From Paenibacillus amylolyticus (GTDB lineage: Bacteria; Bacillota; Bacilli; Paenibacillales; Paenibacillaceae): a stretch of 64,000 nucleotides of DNA. Location: the NCBI RefSeq assembly GCF_029689945.1, contig NZ_CP121451.1, positions 6,200,001 to 6,264,000 on the forward strand, given 5' to 3'. Below, one piece after another: positions 10,378-21,078 of the stretch. The translations under genes and the position numbers were made by a program. The notes beneath the pieces are model-generated. The model was not told the origin of the DNA. It saw only the letters and a program-made list of their open reading frames with translations, and made no database searches. Position 1 is the first letter of the stretch. Every line of letters begins with the position of its first letter.

Positions 10378-12152
10378 TTATCCAATCGACCGATAAGTGT
10401 AGACTGATTCCGCAAGAGTAAATGTGTCTCCATCCGCCAATGGATACTCCTTATACGGAGCAAGAATATTGCCCTGAAGAATGGTTCCATTGACGGAACC
10501 CAGATCCTTAATGACATAGCCCGATTTGTTCCGGCTCAATTCAACATGAGCACGGGACACCCCGGTCGCTGTGTCTACCCACTGAACCATGTCTGCTGAT
10601 CTTCCAATGACAAAAGATGCGCCCTGCACATCCATCCGTTCATTTTGATTACCACTGCCAGATCTGCGTTCAAGATAATAAGACGCCATCACTGGGCGTT
10701 CCCCTGTAAAGCTACCTTTAGCCAGATTTTGCAGATTCACGGTTGCTTCCACAACTGGATCATGTGGGATTAGTTCTGAAGTTGAAGCTACCGTTTCCAC
10801 ATGGCGCTGAACGAACGGTGGTTCGGCATGTTCAGGTGTCATATGAAGATGTTGATAACGGGATTGCGCATTTCCTTCTACAACCGATTCAGTCGCTTGT
10901 TTTACACGTTCCTCTTTCCGATCAGCTGTATTCCAGCGCCAGCTTTCCTGAAATTGTTCCTCTTCATCTTCTGTTTGCTTCCCTTTATGCTTACCTAGAT
11001 TGAATGAAAACGACCGCTTATTCTCTGAATCCTTATGAGGGCTTTCCTTACGCTTCCAAGTCCATCCTGCTACCCCAAGCAAGCCAAGGCTTATTACCAT
11101 GCACAGGATCATCTGCGTCTGTCCCGGTTGCTCCATGTAAATAAATCTCCATACCAATGCCATGGCAACCATACAGCCCAGTATGATATAGGTCACTTTG
11201 GAAGTTGACGGTTTTTCCGCTGCTTCCGCGTCAACGGGTTCTATCGAATCAGAAACATACGGGTTACTTCGTCTCTTATCCATGCTGTTGGAGCTCTCTA
11301 ATGAAGATTGCTCAGGTGAGAGCCTGCCTGAAAAGGTTCGAGATCTCACCGGAATGTCTTCCTCTATGGATTCACTTGTTTTCTGCGTCTGAAGAAAATT
11401 TAGCCCAGGTTCCACAGCAGCGTTTTGACCGGAAGCATTGGATTGATATGTACGAGAATTGCCAGTGGCTTGTCTGTTATCCCGCTCAGCAATCGACATA
11501 TGCACGTTCCCTCTTGAATCATCGCGTGCTTCCGAAGTTCTGGATGAGAGAAATGCTGCGCTACCTCCACTCTCTTGTTCGTCTGCGTATAATTCCAGCA
11601 GGAGCTCTCGCAACTGTCTGATATCCCAGCGTTCGTTGTCACACAACTGCAGAACACGCTGAATGCCTTCTCCCTGCAGTTCCTGTACATGGGCCATCAG
11701 CCTGATCACCAGCTCACGGAATTGCTGAGGCGTTGAATCAGCTTCAACTGAATCCATGATTGGTACATAGACCATCCCAAGCTCACCCTGTTCGAATGAA
11801 CCGTTGATGAACAAGTACTCTTCCTGGATCAATAATTTCCGAGGCTCCAGCATATATTGTCGACATTCTATGAAAGCATCGGCTAGCTGGAACAACAGAC
11901 CATATAGAACACGCAGCTTGATTTTGCTTGACTTTAACATCTGGGATAACATCTTGTACCCTGATATGTCATACTGCAAAGTCACATTTCGATCTACCTC
12001 CCGAATATGAACAGGAAGAAGTCGCGGAATCTGATTGGAGGACAACATTCCCATTTGCACACGGCTCAATTCCTCCATTCGTAAGCCTTCCTCTTCTCCA
12101 AAACCATAAATGCTCCGCCATTACGAATAAAATCTCTCGTTAATTCATACAT
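10378..12152 (-). CDS. DUF6382/FHA-domain protein at the end of the Tad operon (frame break at about 12099)
   Basis: An N-terminal DUF6382-type domain (about residues 1-190 of the repaired protein) is followed by a linker and two membrane spans (YIILGCMVAMALVWRFIY and a second). A C-terminal FHA domain recognises phosphothreonine (FVIGRSADMV, SRAHVELSRN, DLGSVNGTIL). The longest uninterrupted frame starts at 12078. However, ATG 12152 with a GAGAGG site opens MYELTRDFIRNGGAFMVLEK, which joins the main frame if one base is restored near 12099. The repaired length is 591 residues. As the last gene of the pilus operon, it may link assembly to Ser/Thr phosphorylation. Confidence 0.85.
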
Positions 12153-12203
12153 GCCAATCCTCTCTTTCCATAGTTACTCTCAAATTTCTCTCTACTCCTT
12201 CAC

Positions 12204-12713
12204 TTAGTGGAAAAGTCCTGAGATAAGCACCGTGATATACCCGGGTAATACGGCAAGCATAAATGGAAACTTCAATGTCTTCTCTGTATTCAGCAACTTG
12301 AGGGAACCCAGCATGAAGAACCCTGCAAGATTGCCTGCCATGCCTCGTATCCGTTTGGCCGAGTCCTTCCGGAATAGAAGTATCACTAAACCAATGGCTC
12401 CCGCATACAAAACGGAGTAAATAATGACATGAATGCCAAAAGCAAATCCCGTCCATGCGCCAATCCCACCAAATAATTTCACATCTCCAGCCCCTACTGC
12501 CCCGCTTACATACATCAGGAACAAAATACCAAAACCTGCTGCAAATCCAGCGGCCGAGAACAAAAAACCTTCCCAACCTCCCCATATGATATGGGCCAGT
12601 ATACCGGCAATAGTCACGGGTAACGTTAATCGATTTGGAATTTTCATGGATCGAATGTCGGTAATAAAAGCTGCAATAATGTATATGCCACAGGCAATGT
12701 AGAACCACTGCAC
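12204..12713 (-). CDS. tadV: A24 family prepilin peptidase (TadV/CpaA)
   Basis: A 169-residue polytopic membrane aspartyl protease of the short TadV/CpaA type, without the methylase domain of PilD. The two catalytic aspartates lie in TDIRSMKIPNRLTLP near residue 20 and in GAGDVKLFGGIGAW near 75, the GxGD motif. It is expected to process the Flp1 pilin encoded at 16654-16848 and the TadE-like pseudopilins of the same operon. Six hydrophobic segments are visible. Coded between tadE2 and the FHA gene. Confidence 0.93.
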   Translation of the reverse strand: MQWFYIACGIYIIAAFITDIRSMKIPNRLTLPVTIAGILAHIIWGGWEGFLFSAAGFAAGFGILFLMYVSGAVGAGDVKLFGGIGAWTGFAFGIHVIIYSVLYAGAIGLVILLFRKDSAKRIRGMAGNLAGFFMLGSLKLLNTEKTLKFPFMLAVLPGYITVLISGLFH

Positions 12714-12729
12714 TCTAACATCCCCTTTC

Positions 12730-13761
12730 TTATTTTCTGGAAGCTACGTTAAACGTAGTCTCTGTCTTGGTACCGTCCCCTGTCTCGACCACAAAACTCC
12801 ATGTTCCTTCTGTTGTCCGAGTGCCAACAAACCAGGTCCATTCAATTATTCCATTCTCATCTGCGGTGGCCCATCCGATATGCTTCGCAGAACTTTCACC
12901 TGACTTGTAAAATATCGTTAAGTTGGCGGTTGCTCCTGGTTCTACCTTGACCTTGATCGTTGCATTGTTGCCTATGTAAGCCGGGTCGGGCTTCAACAGT
13001 ACCGTTGCTGAACCCGCAGTATCCCCATCTCCTGCGCTGCCATCTGATCCTTCTCCGGTATCACCAATCCATACCCGTTCTGCCGCAGCAGCCTGAATCC
13101 GAAGCGGTTTACTGAGAAATGGAACTTTTACAGGCAATTCATAACTCAGTTCAAGTCGGAAATATGGATTGGTTTTGTTTTTCAGATCAGGTATCGAAAT
13201 ACCATTCACATGAACACGCTCCATATTCAGCAGAGTTGGCTCGATAAACGGTTGAAGCAGTGGTTTTACCGTGGGATCAAGCACGGTTTCCAAAACGGCT
13301 GTCTTGATCTCCTGTAGTGGTTGTTCACCGCTGGCCGCTGCTGAACGTACCCAATCACTTAATGGCTCGGGCAGAGAAGAAGCATAATCTTCTGCCCATT
13401 CCGTCAGAGACAACTCCGGTATCTTCCACCCACCTCCAGAGCCTTCACCACCGGCAGAATCAGAAGGTGTGAATGCAAGGGAAACAGGATATATTTTCGT
13501 TGATAACTGCTTCACCGCTTCCCCTGCTGTGCTCTGTAGCGCTGTGGAGATTAGAGTCATTTGCACAATGAAGATGAGAAACATGATAAAGAACAGAAAA
13601 ACAGGCAACACCAGTGATGCTTCCAGAACCATGCTGCCCTGTTCCTTTTTCGGAGAACATACCTGCTTATTCAGAGACTTCAAACGTTGCAATCTGATTA
13701 TTCTGGTTAAACGAATCTGTAATTGTGCGCTGTCTTTTTCATATCGTTGCTGCTTATCCAT
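12730..13761 (-). CDS. TadE-like pseudopilin with C-terminal Ig-like domain
   Basis: The N-terminal half has a basic leader and then the TadE/type IV pilin-like helix GSMVLEASLVLPVFLFFIMF, about residues 42-62, with the Glu that marks prepilin-like proteins. The last 90 residues look like a beta-sandwich domain (VLLKPDPAYIGNNATIKVKV, then GIIEWTWFVGTRTTEGTW) separated by a Gly/Ser/Asp linker. An exposed adhesive or structural role is inferred. A TTG at 13794 overlaps the upstream stop, but ATG 13761 has GGTGGAGGG just before it and is chosen (343 residues). Confidence 0.8.
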   Translation of the reverse strand: MDKQQRYEKDSAQLQIRLTRIIRLQRLKSLNKQVCSPKKEQGSMVLEASLVLPVFLFFIMFLIFIVQMTLISTALQSTAGEAVKQLSTKIYPVSLAFTPSDSAGGEGSGGGWKIPELSLTEWAEDYASSLPEPLSDWVRSAAASGEQPLQEIKTAVLETVLDPTVKPLLQPFIEPTLLNMERVHVNGISIPDLKNKTNPYFRLELSYELPVKVPFLSKPLRIQAAAAERVWIGDTGEGSDGSAGDGDTAGSATVLLKPDPAYIGNNATIKVKVEPGATANLTIFYKSGESSAKHIGWATADENGIIEWTWFVGTRTTEGTWSFVVETGDGTKTETTFNVASRK

Positions 13762-13790
13762 AATCCCTCCACCGAAACGATCCCGATCAT

Positions 13791-15979
13791 TCAATAGGAA
13801 TAATCCGCCTTCCGCTCAATGAAAAATCGCCCATCTTCAACCTGATCCGCACTTCCCATAACTGCACCGATGCTTCTAACGACCCCTGGCAAAAACCACA
13901 GCTTGATGCTGCTGCGCATGTTACCCGAAGCGTATGTCTGTTTCTCATCTGGATTCACGCCCGTATTCAATCGAATTAACGCCAGCATTCTGGACATTTT
14001 GCGTTCATTGTTGCTGTGCATCAAGAGGAACAAGCGGAGGTGGTCCCTATACGTCAATTTGACTTTGATATATTTGGACAGTTCCACACTGCCCTCCTTT
14101 GCAAGTTTCACCATATCCGCAATAGCGTTTGTAATTCCATATAAGATGGCTGCCGATAACACCAAAAGTGGATTCCCCAGCTTGCTGTGCTCGATTAACC
14201 CTTCTGCGGTCCGAATAGCCAGGCGCATCCCGAAGATTTCCGCATACGCCGCAGCGATGTTACCCGAAGGGTTATGAAATCCGTAAACGATATACTCCAG
14301 TTCCTGATTCTCCAGTTTGAAGACATCACCGGCATCTCCACCACCTTCAGTCCAGGTAAATAGCTGACCAAAATCCATGGAATTGAAATAGGCTAGTGCG
14401 TATTCATTCTGGAACAATTCGTCACCCAGGCTATCCAGCAGACCTGACATGCCGCCAAACAAACTGTCCATTCCCTTCATGGCATCGCCACCAGAGTCAT
14501 AGGGATCACCAGCAATCTCTGCTTTTTTGGCCTCCTCACGACTAGCCTCGTTAAAAGCAATGTTAGCGTTGTAATATTCCTCAAGCTGTTTGAAAGCGTC
14601 CATGGATCCTGAGCTTCCATTCTGAATCTGCGACAAGATTCGTTTGACTTCCTTTAATTTTCCTTTGGATTCCTTATCATTCGCTTTGCGCTGGGCATCT
14701 GACCCACGACCACTCTCCAGCTGTTGCTTACTCTGTTCGATGAGGTTGGCAGGGCCGCTGCGTACATAAGTATCCATGTATCGTTCTGTTGTCTGGCTTG
14801 CCTGTCTAACCGCGGGTTTAATCGGAACACCGTTCATACCCGTGACACTGCGAAGCTGTGTGTTCAATTCCATGTTGTCTCTTCTAACGTTAGAGAAGTC
14901 CGAATTCTGGGAAATCACTCGTGCCTTCAACTGATCAAACAGGCTATCTGCCCTCACAAGCTCCGAAGCAAGAGAACGTGTACTTTTGGCATCAGTGCCT
15001 GATCCTGTAGATGCAGGACTCGTTCCAGGCAGATTCGAATTGCCCACGTTGTCGTAACTGGCATTCTCCGAACGATTCTCCCCTCCGCGATCACACGTTT
15101 CATTTCCTCATTGATCTTGCGTGCTTCCTCGATCTGGGACTGTGCTTCCTCCAGCTTCGTTTGGTGGGCCTGTAAAGCGGGCTGTATGATCATGCTGATG
15201 CCTGTCACCACATTCCCAACACCCGTCCGATAACGAGCCAGTTCCAATATGTATTGTTGCTCTCTCAACGGCAATCCCTCATCCGCCTGTTTCTTGTTCA
15301 GATAATCTGCATAACGTGCCGCTGCCTCGGCAGCCGTCTCTGGTGTATCTTCCAGCATCTCATCGTAGATGGCCTGTGAAGGCGGGTCCATGATCAATTT
15401 CGGTAGATTCTTCAGCTTCTCGGCGGATTCCGTCTGATTGGCAATGGCCTCATCCAACAACTCTTCACGTTTGTCATATAACTTTTGTAATTTCTTCAGC
15501 AAGTCTACCGTGTGGGCAGCTTCCTTCATCTCATCCGACATCGTTTTGAACCGATTGATCACTTCAAGGGTAAAATCAACGGGAGCCCGATACTTCATAT
15601 CCTCCTGAATCTGGCGATTAAATATATCGTATCTGCCCAGTTCACGCTCCATGCTCAGCGAAGTTGTATCCCACTGGATGTCCAGAATGGGAAATCTGTC
15701 TTTTACAGCCGAAGGCTTCACACTATCATTCAGCACTTTCGCCATAATCGCATCCCCACTACTGTCACCATACCCGAACAAACCATACTCCCTTAGTGAG
15801 GTGTCATAGGCTGACATGACCGATCGCATCGCAGCATGAGTCATTCGTTCAGTCTGCACCTTAAAGGCAGCAATACGAGCATAATCAATGAATATCGCGA
15901 CAAACATATAAACTCCCGCCAATATTAATATTAAAAAAAGGGTTACGGCGCCCAACTCACCGTCTTTTTTTCTAAACAG
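13791..15979 (-). CDS. DUF5702 family Tad-locus protein (frame break at about 15081)
   Basis: Two adjacent frames form one gene. The first starts near AELFRKKDGELGAVTLFLIL, a TadG-like N-terminal membrane helix, and reads to IAEGR near 15081. The second continues ENRSENASYDNVGNSNLPG and ends at 13791. One G missing from a CCCC run (plus strand 15080-15083) restores a product of about 729 residues. The middle is a long charged coiled-coil region. The C-terminus has two hydrophobic stretches. The start is uncertain: AGGAGGAGG precedes a CTG at 15979, while upstream in-frame codons overlap tadE. Likely an exported structural subunit of the pilus machine. Confidence 0.75.
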
Positions 15980-15998
15980 CTCCGCCCTCCTCCTTTTC

Positions 15999-16676
15999 TC
16001 ACTTTTTGCTTTTGCCAAAATGCTGCACAACCTGTCCGGCCTCTGCCGCTGTACTGGTCGCCGCACCACCCTTGCCTTTAAACTTGGCGGCGTAATAACG
16101 GACCAAATCTACCGTTCGAATGAATTCAACCGGTTCAACAACTGCGGACGATCCTTGAGTTAGAACCCGGTTACCTGAATCAAACAAAAAAGAAGGAAGA
16201 GGCAAAGAAATCACTTGTTCTAGCTTGGTTGTTACTTTCCGCTGAATCAGAGAATTCTGATACTCAATCGTTCCTTTCATGGCTGAGGGCATATGTTGAA
16301 CCGCTTGGGCCAATTTCTGTTCCGAGAGACTTCCCCCTTCTCCGGCAGGTATCGAGACGCTAACCTGATTGTCTGCTCCCGCCCAGCCAAACAGCGCTCC
16401 AAGCATCCGATCATCCGTCAGTCTCCAATACAGATTGTCATGTTCTCCAGCGACGAATTCACCCGTCATCGCCTGTTTGTGACTGTTGTCCCAGCTATAG
16501 GCTGCACGTTCGGAAGCTGCATAGGCATGTTGATTCAGGAATGTTTTTTGATACATATACATGGTGAAGAAGAGCAATAACACGAGAATAAACAACACAA
16601 CAGGGAAGATCAGGGAGGCTTCAACAGTGAAGCTCCCTTCTTCCTTTTTCAGCCTAAGTATTCGGGAAGAATTCAT
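15999..16676 (-). CDS. tadE: TadE family pseudopilin
   Basis: A 225-residue protein with the TadE signature GSFTVEASLIFPVVLFILVL near residues 14-33, followed by an exported domain. TadE-like minor pilins are processed by TadV and needed for Flp pilus assembly. It overlaps the 3' end of flp by 23 bases and is followed within 20 bases by the DUF5702 gene, so translational coupling is likely. Confidence 0.85.
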   Translation of the reverse strand: MNSSRILRLKKEEGSFTVEASLIFPVVLFILVLLLFFTMYMYQKTFLNQHAYAASERAAYSWDNSHKQAMTGEFVAGEHDNLYWRLTDDRMLGALFGWAGADNQVSVSIPAGEGGSLSEQKLAQAVQHMPSAMKGTIEYQNSLIQRKVTTKLEQVISLPLPSFLFDSGNRVLTQGSSAVVEPVEFIRTVDLVRYYAAKFKGKGGAATSTAAEAGQVVQHFGKSKK

Positions 16677-16848
16677 TACTTTTTGTGTCTACTTTGTCTA
16701 GAAGGTCAGTCACCAATGCCTCTATTTGCTTTCTAAATATCACAGCAATAATGATAATAACCCCAATGATCAGAATTAGCTCCAACGTGCCTAGTCCGTC
16801 CTCTTCCTTCCAAAATCCAGCTACTTTTCTTTTCATCAATTCCATCAT
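16654..16848 (-). CDS. flp: Flp1-type type IVb pilin
   Basis: A 64-residue pilin precursor. The leader MMELMKRKVAGFWKEEDGLG ends at a Gly, and the mature part begins TLELILIIGVIIIIAVIF, with the Glu at +3 rather than the classical +5; I place the cleavage after DGLG. A longer frame begins at 16995, but the ATG at 16848 has GGAGG seven bases upstream and gives the correct size. It lies 12 bases after tadC and is the main candidate for the fibre subunit of the operon. Confidence 0.85.
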   Translation of the reverse strand: MMELMKRKVAGFWKEEDGLGTLELILIIGVIIIIAVIFRKQIEALVTDLLDKVDTKSNEFFPNT

Positions 16849-16859
16849 CCCAATTCCTC

Positions 16860-17729
16860 CTACATATTCATCATCATAAAAGCAGGTGTCCCGATCATAA
16901 CCACAATCGTAAAAAAGATAAGTACCATCGGAAACACCAGTTTGGAAGAAGCCTGTTCTCCCTTTGCCCGACTGACAGCCTTGCGTTTCTCCCACAACAC
17001 ATGTGACAGATCCCGCAGCGCCAATACAAAGTCACCTCCCCCACGCCGGAAATTCAGCAGCACCGTTGTCGTAAAAATCGTCACTTCCTGTACACCGCAG
17101 CGGCGGCTGAACTGTTCAAATGATTGTTGAAACGAGTAACCATTATTCCAATCTCCCACGGTCTTTCTGAGTTCGTTGTATAGCGGATGATCCCGTTCAC
17201 CCTGGCTTGTCACACAGTGGACGATGGCACGCTGAACGGTTTCGCCTGCACCAACCAGCAGAACAATTCGATTTAACAGCTCCGGTAGCTCCATAAGGAT
17301 ATCCTGATCTCTCCGCTGGACCTTGGTATTGAGGTCTTTATAGAGTGCAAAAGGTAATGCTATTCCTAACGCGAGTCCACCTGCCATGCCTCCGATACCC
17401 ATATCTCCCACGAGTGTCAAAAGGCAGCCCATCAGCAGCATGAGCCACGTATAGGTCAACATTTCAGCGCAATAGAGCATCGTTTTCTCCCCACTGTGCT
17501 GAATGCCATACATTTTCTGAATGGCATGTTGCATCCGAAACATGAGCACAGGCAATCTGCGTCCAATCTCGAACTTGTCCAATATAAACAGGAAGGGACC
17601 ATGCAATTTCTTCATTCGTAATCCTTCCATATCCAGCTTGCGCAGATGCCGGTAGGTCTGCCCCCGGGTTCGATCCAACACAAGCCATCCCGTTCCAAGC
17701 ATCCCTGCGACTATAACAGGAAGCAGCAT
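16860..17729 (-). CDS. tadC: Tad pilus platform protein TadC (type II secretion F family)
   Basis: A 289-residue membrane protein with the T2SSF (GspF) domain at about 130-260, including PELLNRIVLLVGAGETVQRA and RRGGGDFVLALRDLS. Hydrophobic spans lie near residues 1-20, 95-140 and at the C-terminus (VFPMVLIFFTIVVMIGTPAF). With TadB it should form the inner-membrane platform that couples the TadA ATPase to pilin extraction. It lies 12 bases after tadB. Confidence 0.9.
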   Translation of the reverse strand: MLLPVIVAGMLGTGWLVLDRTRGQTYRHLRKLDMEGLRMKKLHGPFLFILDKFEIGRRLPVLMFRMQHAIQKMYGIQHSGEKTMLYCAEMLTYTWLMLLMGCLLTLVGDMGIGGMAGGLALGIALPFALYKDLNTKVQRRDQDILMELPELLNRIVLLVGAGETVQRAIVHCVTSQGERDHPLYNELRKTVGDWNNGYSFQQSFEQFSRRCGVQEVTIFTTTVLLNFRRGGGDFVLALRDLSHVLWEKRKAVSRAKGEQASSKLVFPMVLIFFTIVVMIGTPAFMMMNM

Positions 17730-17741
17730 CGCTTCAGCTCC

Positions 17742-18503
17742 TTACACTTTGATATCCATAATGCGATTAATCCACAGATAACAGCAGGCCAGCACTGCAA
17801 GTGCACCCGTAGAGATGAGATACCCCATCCCGCTGTATAACGGCTCCATAAAGTCCTTGGCAGTCAAATTCAGAAAAATCAGAAAAATAAAAGGGGCGGC
17901 AAACATCACCTTCGATTCAAATTTTTTCTGTGCAACTGCGACCATAATATCCTGCTGAATATCCAGCTTTTCTCCTATAACAGCCGAGGTACGGCGAACA
18001 ACCTCAACCAGATCTCCGCCCGTTCGTTTACATGTAATAAACACATCTGCAAAGTTCGTAATGTCCTCGATCTGCGCCCGATCCGAAAAGTCTTCTAGTG
18101 CCTCTTCAATGTTTTGTCCATACTCCATCCGTGTTCGCAATATCGTGAACTCACGAATCAGATCGGTATCGGCTTCCGGGTTCAACATCCGCAGATCCTC
18201 CACGGACTCCTTGAATCCATTTTCCACCGATTTTCCTGCGGCAAGTGCTGAAGATAATGCATATAACGCTTGCTTAAAATGTAAACTGAGTGTCATTCTT
18301 TTTCGTTCCAGCAGCACTTTGGTCCAATGTTTTGGTACCCATATACAGCCCGCAGCCAGGATTGCCCCAGCCAACCAGTGATGGTAGAACAGTAATCCGA
18401 TGCCAAAAAACAGCAGACCGCTAATCAGCATACAGACCATTCGTTGTCTCCGGGAAAGCGTATATACGGTGTAATCCGTCAACATCTGTCTGGCTTCACC
18501 CAA
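17742..18503 (-). CDS. tadB: Tad pilus platform protein TadB (type II secretion F family)
   Basis: A 253-residue membrane protein with N-terminal hydrophobic segments (residues 22-55), the T2SSF domain at about 80-210 (FKQALYALSSALAAGKSVEN, KRTGGDLVEVVRRTS), and C-terminal spans. Partner of TadC. Its start is 22 bases from the tadA stop, in the same operon. Confidence 0.9.
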   Translation of the reverse strand: MGEARQMLTDYTVYTLSRRQRMVCMLISGLLFFGIGLLFYHHWLAGAILAAGCIWVPKHWTKVLLERKRMTLSLHFKQALYALSSALAAGKSVENGFKESVEDLRMLNPEADTDLIREFTILRTRMEYGQNIEEALEDFSDRAQIEDITNFADVFITCKRTGGDLVEVVRRTSAVIGEKLDIQQDIMVAVAQKKFESKVMFAAPFIFLIFLNLTAKDFMEPLYSGMGYLISTGALAVLACCYLWINRIMDIKV

Positions 18504-18525
18504 CAGTAATCACCTTCCAATAGCT

Positions 18526-19830
18526 TTAATTCACGTTGTTATCCGATGAATCTTTTTCAACACTATATTGTTCTATGTATGCATCCAGCCATTCCCCAAG
18601 CCCAGCCATCTGAATTTTATCCACCTGATTCAACTTTCCGACCTGTATTAGTCCACCAATTATTTTGCCTTCACGCTCTTCTTGTTCCTGGAAACGAAAC
18701 AATGGATTCAGCAAAACCTCACCGTTCTGCATGCCAATCACTTCACTGATCTCTGTCACCCGCCGTGAGCGATCTCGTAACCGGGACAGATGTACAAAAA
18801 TATCGATTGCTGAACTAATCTGCTGCCTTACAACCGCAATGGGAAGATCCGCACCACTGAGTACCATCGTTTCTAGTCTGCTGATCATGTCCGAGATGGT
18901 ATTCGCATGCCCAGTTGATAAAGAGCCATCATGACCTGTGTTCATGGCCTGTAACATATCCAGCGCTTCTGCACCCCTTACCTCACCAATTACAATTCGG
19001 TTTGGACGCATCCGTAAGGAAGACTTGATCAGATCCCGAATGGATATCTGTCCTTTACCTTCGGTATTGGCATTCCGCGTTTCCAGTGATACCAGATTCG
19101 GTACCGTAACAACCTGTAGCTCAGCCGAATCCTCAATGGTAATAATCCGCTCATCGGCAGGGATAAACTGGGATAATGCGTTCAGAAATGTTGTTTTTCC
19201 CGATCCGGTTCCCCCTCCAATGAAGATGTTATATTTGCTCCGTACCAACTGCTGCAATAATTCTGCCGCTTCCTCATGCAGGGCTCCCTTTTCAATCAGA
19301 TCGGACATCTTCATCGGTTCACTGGGGAATTTACGAATCGTCATCGTGGGGCCTTTCAGAGCAATAGGAGGCAACACGATATTGACCCGTGAACCATCCT
19401 TTAAACGGGCATCTACAATTGGAGAAGACTCATTCACAATCCGGTTTACCCCGGACACAATCATCTGGATAATATCCTCAAGCCGTTCCCTGGACTCAAA
19501 TTCAAGGGGGATCTGGCTGACTTCACCTTCCTGCTCGACAAAGATCTCCTTGTGACTATTAATCATAATCTCCGTAATATCGGGATGGTCCACGAGCGGC
19601 TGCAAAATATCCAATCCTCGAAAGGAGTCAAACAATCGCTGTACCAGCGTATGACGCTCTCCTGAGGTCAGATCATCCAGCTTCGGATCTGTGAGCACTT
19701 TGCGTTCTATCCCCTGCCACAGTTCATCATCTCCTGCTGAAGAGGTTAAATCGAGCCCAGCCCTGACTTCCCTGCGCATCATCTGAAACTGTTCTTCACG
19801 ATCCAGTATTCTATTGGATGAATCCGTCAT
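18526..19830 (-). CDS. tadA: Tad pilus assembly ATPase TadA (CpaF)
   Basis: A 434-residue secretion ATPase of the GspE/VirB11 superfamily. Walker A is IGGGTGSGKTTFLNAL, the Asp box is IITIEDSAEL, Walker B is RPNRIVIGEVRGAEALDML, and the His box is GHDGSLSTGHANT. It powers pilus extension, and in Tad systems also retraction. The open frame reaches 19908, but ATG 19830 overlaps the tadZ stop as ATGA and yields MTDSSNRILDREEQ, so it is preferred and implies translational coupling with tadZ. Confidence 0.95.
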   Translation of the reverse strand: MTDSSNRILDREEQFQMMRREVRAGLDLTSSAGDDELWQGIERKVLTDPKLDDLTSGERHTLVQRLFDSFRGLDILQPLVDHPDITEIMINSHKEIFVEQEGEVSQIPLEFESRERLEDIIQMIVSGVNRIVNESSPIVDARLKDGSRVNIVLPPIALKGPTMTIRKFPSEPMKMSDLIEKGALHEEAAELLQQLVRSKYNIFIGGGTGSGKTTFLNALSQFIPADERIITIEDSAELQVVTVPNLVSLETRNANTEGKGQISIRDLIKSSLRMRPNRIVIGEVRGAEALDMLQAMNTGHDGSLSTGHANTISDMISRLETMVLSGADLPIAVVRQQISSAIDIFVHLSRLRDRSRRVTEISEVIGMQNGEVLLNPLFRFQEQEEREGKIIGGLIQVGKLNQVDKIQMAGLGEWLDAYIEQYSVEKDSSDNNVN

Positions 19831-21047
19831 AGTGCCCACCGATCCTGCTTCTGAATGCGTCCCGTCTGCTTCAATTCTTCTTCGCCATCTTGTACCAGCA
19901 TGGCGCATAATCTCTTCACTTCACGCTGGAAGATCGGAGAACTGAGCATGACTTCTTCCTGACTAAGCTGCTTCCACGAAGGGATATACGGCAATACTGC
20001 ATCCAAATGCAGATTAGGACGCGGGAGTGCATTGACAACATTGTCCCGATATTTGTTCACCACAAAACGAGATCGGTCCAGCATACTTTCGTACAGATCC
20101 GGCTTCGTACGCTCAACATGCTGTAACCATTGTCCCCATCGATGCATGGCAGAGATATCATCCTCAACCAACCAGACAAATGCATCTGCTGCATCCAGCA
20201 CACCTTCACTGCGCCCATCCCAACCGGAATCCCCATCCAGAATCAGCACGTCATATTGTCTGCAATCCGTTAAATAACGAAGCAGATTCGACGTATCTTC
20301 ACGAGTCATTTGCAACAGTTCTTTCCGATTCGATAATGGCCAGAATACATCGGATTTCAGGGCTTCATGCCGGACTACATATCCATCTACGCCCTTCGAT
20401 TGCATCTGCAACTGCTTACCGCCGGATTCCTTCCTGCCCACCTTCAGATCGTATAACAGACGCGACAATCCCGTTTCCGCATCCGGGTTACGCTGCCCGC
20501 TTCTGGTTAGTCCTTTTTCCAGAAAAGGGAGCGTACTGTCCAGCGTCTCCAGATTGAGGTAGAGAACAGCATAACCTGCAAGTCCCAATTGCTTCGCCAT
20601 ATGCAGCGCTACTGCCGTTTTGCCACTTCCACCCGAAGCGGATACTACACCGATGGAGAGTGTCTCCTGGCCTGGGTGGTGCATCTTCTTGCGGCGTGGC
20701 TGCCGGCAAGCATGCATTACAGCATCCAGCAAAGCAGGCAAGGGCTGGTATTTCATCAGCCGCTTGGCCTCCTCTACTTCTTCCATGCCTTCACTAAGCA
20801 TTAACCAAGGTACACCAGATGCTTCTCCCCCGTCATTAAGCCAGTCATTCAGAAACTCCGGTTCCGCAATAACCAGATCAGGCAGTTCCCGACCTTCTTG
20901 CTCATTCATATGCTCCCTGAACGAATCCCCTTGGGAGAATGCCGTGAAACGTGCATGGAGACCAGACGAATTCCCCTGAACATAATCAAGCCAGGCGCTA
21001 ATGTAATCTCTATCCTTTGAGACCAGAACAACCTTCAGTACAATCAA
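19827..21047 (-). CDS. tadZ: CpaE/TadZ-like ATPase, first gene of the Tad operon
   Basis: A 406-residue protein. Residues 1-120 resemble an atypical receiver domain (VVLVSKDRDYISAWLDYVQ). Residues 130-390 are a MinD/ParA-like ATPase with deviant Walker A (VVSASGGSGKTAVALHMAK) and Walker B (YDVLILDGDSGW). TadZ/CpaE proteins position the pilus apparatus at the pole or membrane. The start is a TTG at 21047 preceded by GGGAGGGAAGG. An intrinsic terminator lies only 34 bases upstream, inside the transcript leader (see the leader features). Confidence 0.85.
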   Translation of the reverse strand: MIVLKVVLVSKDRDYISAWLDYVQGNSSGLHARFTAFSQGDSFREHMNEQEGRELPDLVIAEPEFLNDWLNDGGEASGVPWLMLSEGMEEVEEAKRLMKYQPLPALLDAVMHACRQPRRKKMHHPGQETLSIGVVSASGGSGKTAVALHMAKQLGLAGYAVLYLNLETLDSTLPFLEKGLTRSGQRNPDAETGLSRLLYDLKVGRKESGGKQLQMQSKGVDGYVVRHEALKSDVFWPLSNRKELLQMTREDTSNLLRYLTDCRQYDVLILDGDSGWDGRSEGVLDAADAFVWLVEDDISAMHRWGQWLQHVERTKPDLYESMLDRSRFVVNKYRDNVVNALPRPNLHLDAVLPYIPSWKQLSQEEVMLSSPIFQREVKRLCAMLVQDGEEELKQTGRIQKQDRWAL

Positions 21048-21078
21048 TTTTTCCTTCCCTCCCTGTCAAAAAGCACAA

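Noticed and set aside
12145..12708. 187-codon frame overlapping tadV on the same strand
   Set aside because: A +1 frame shadow of tadV; the GxGD peptidase motifs are in the other frame.
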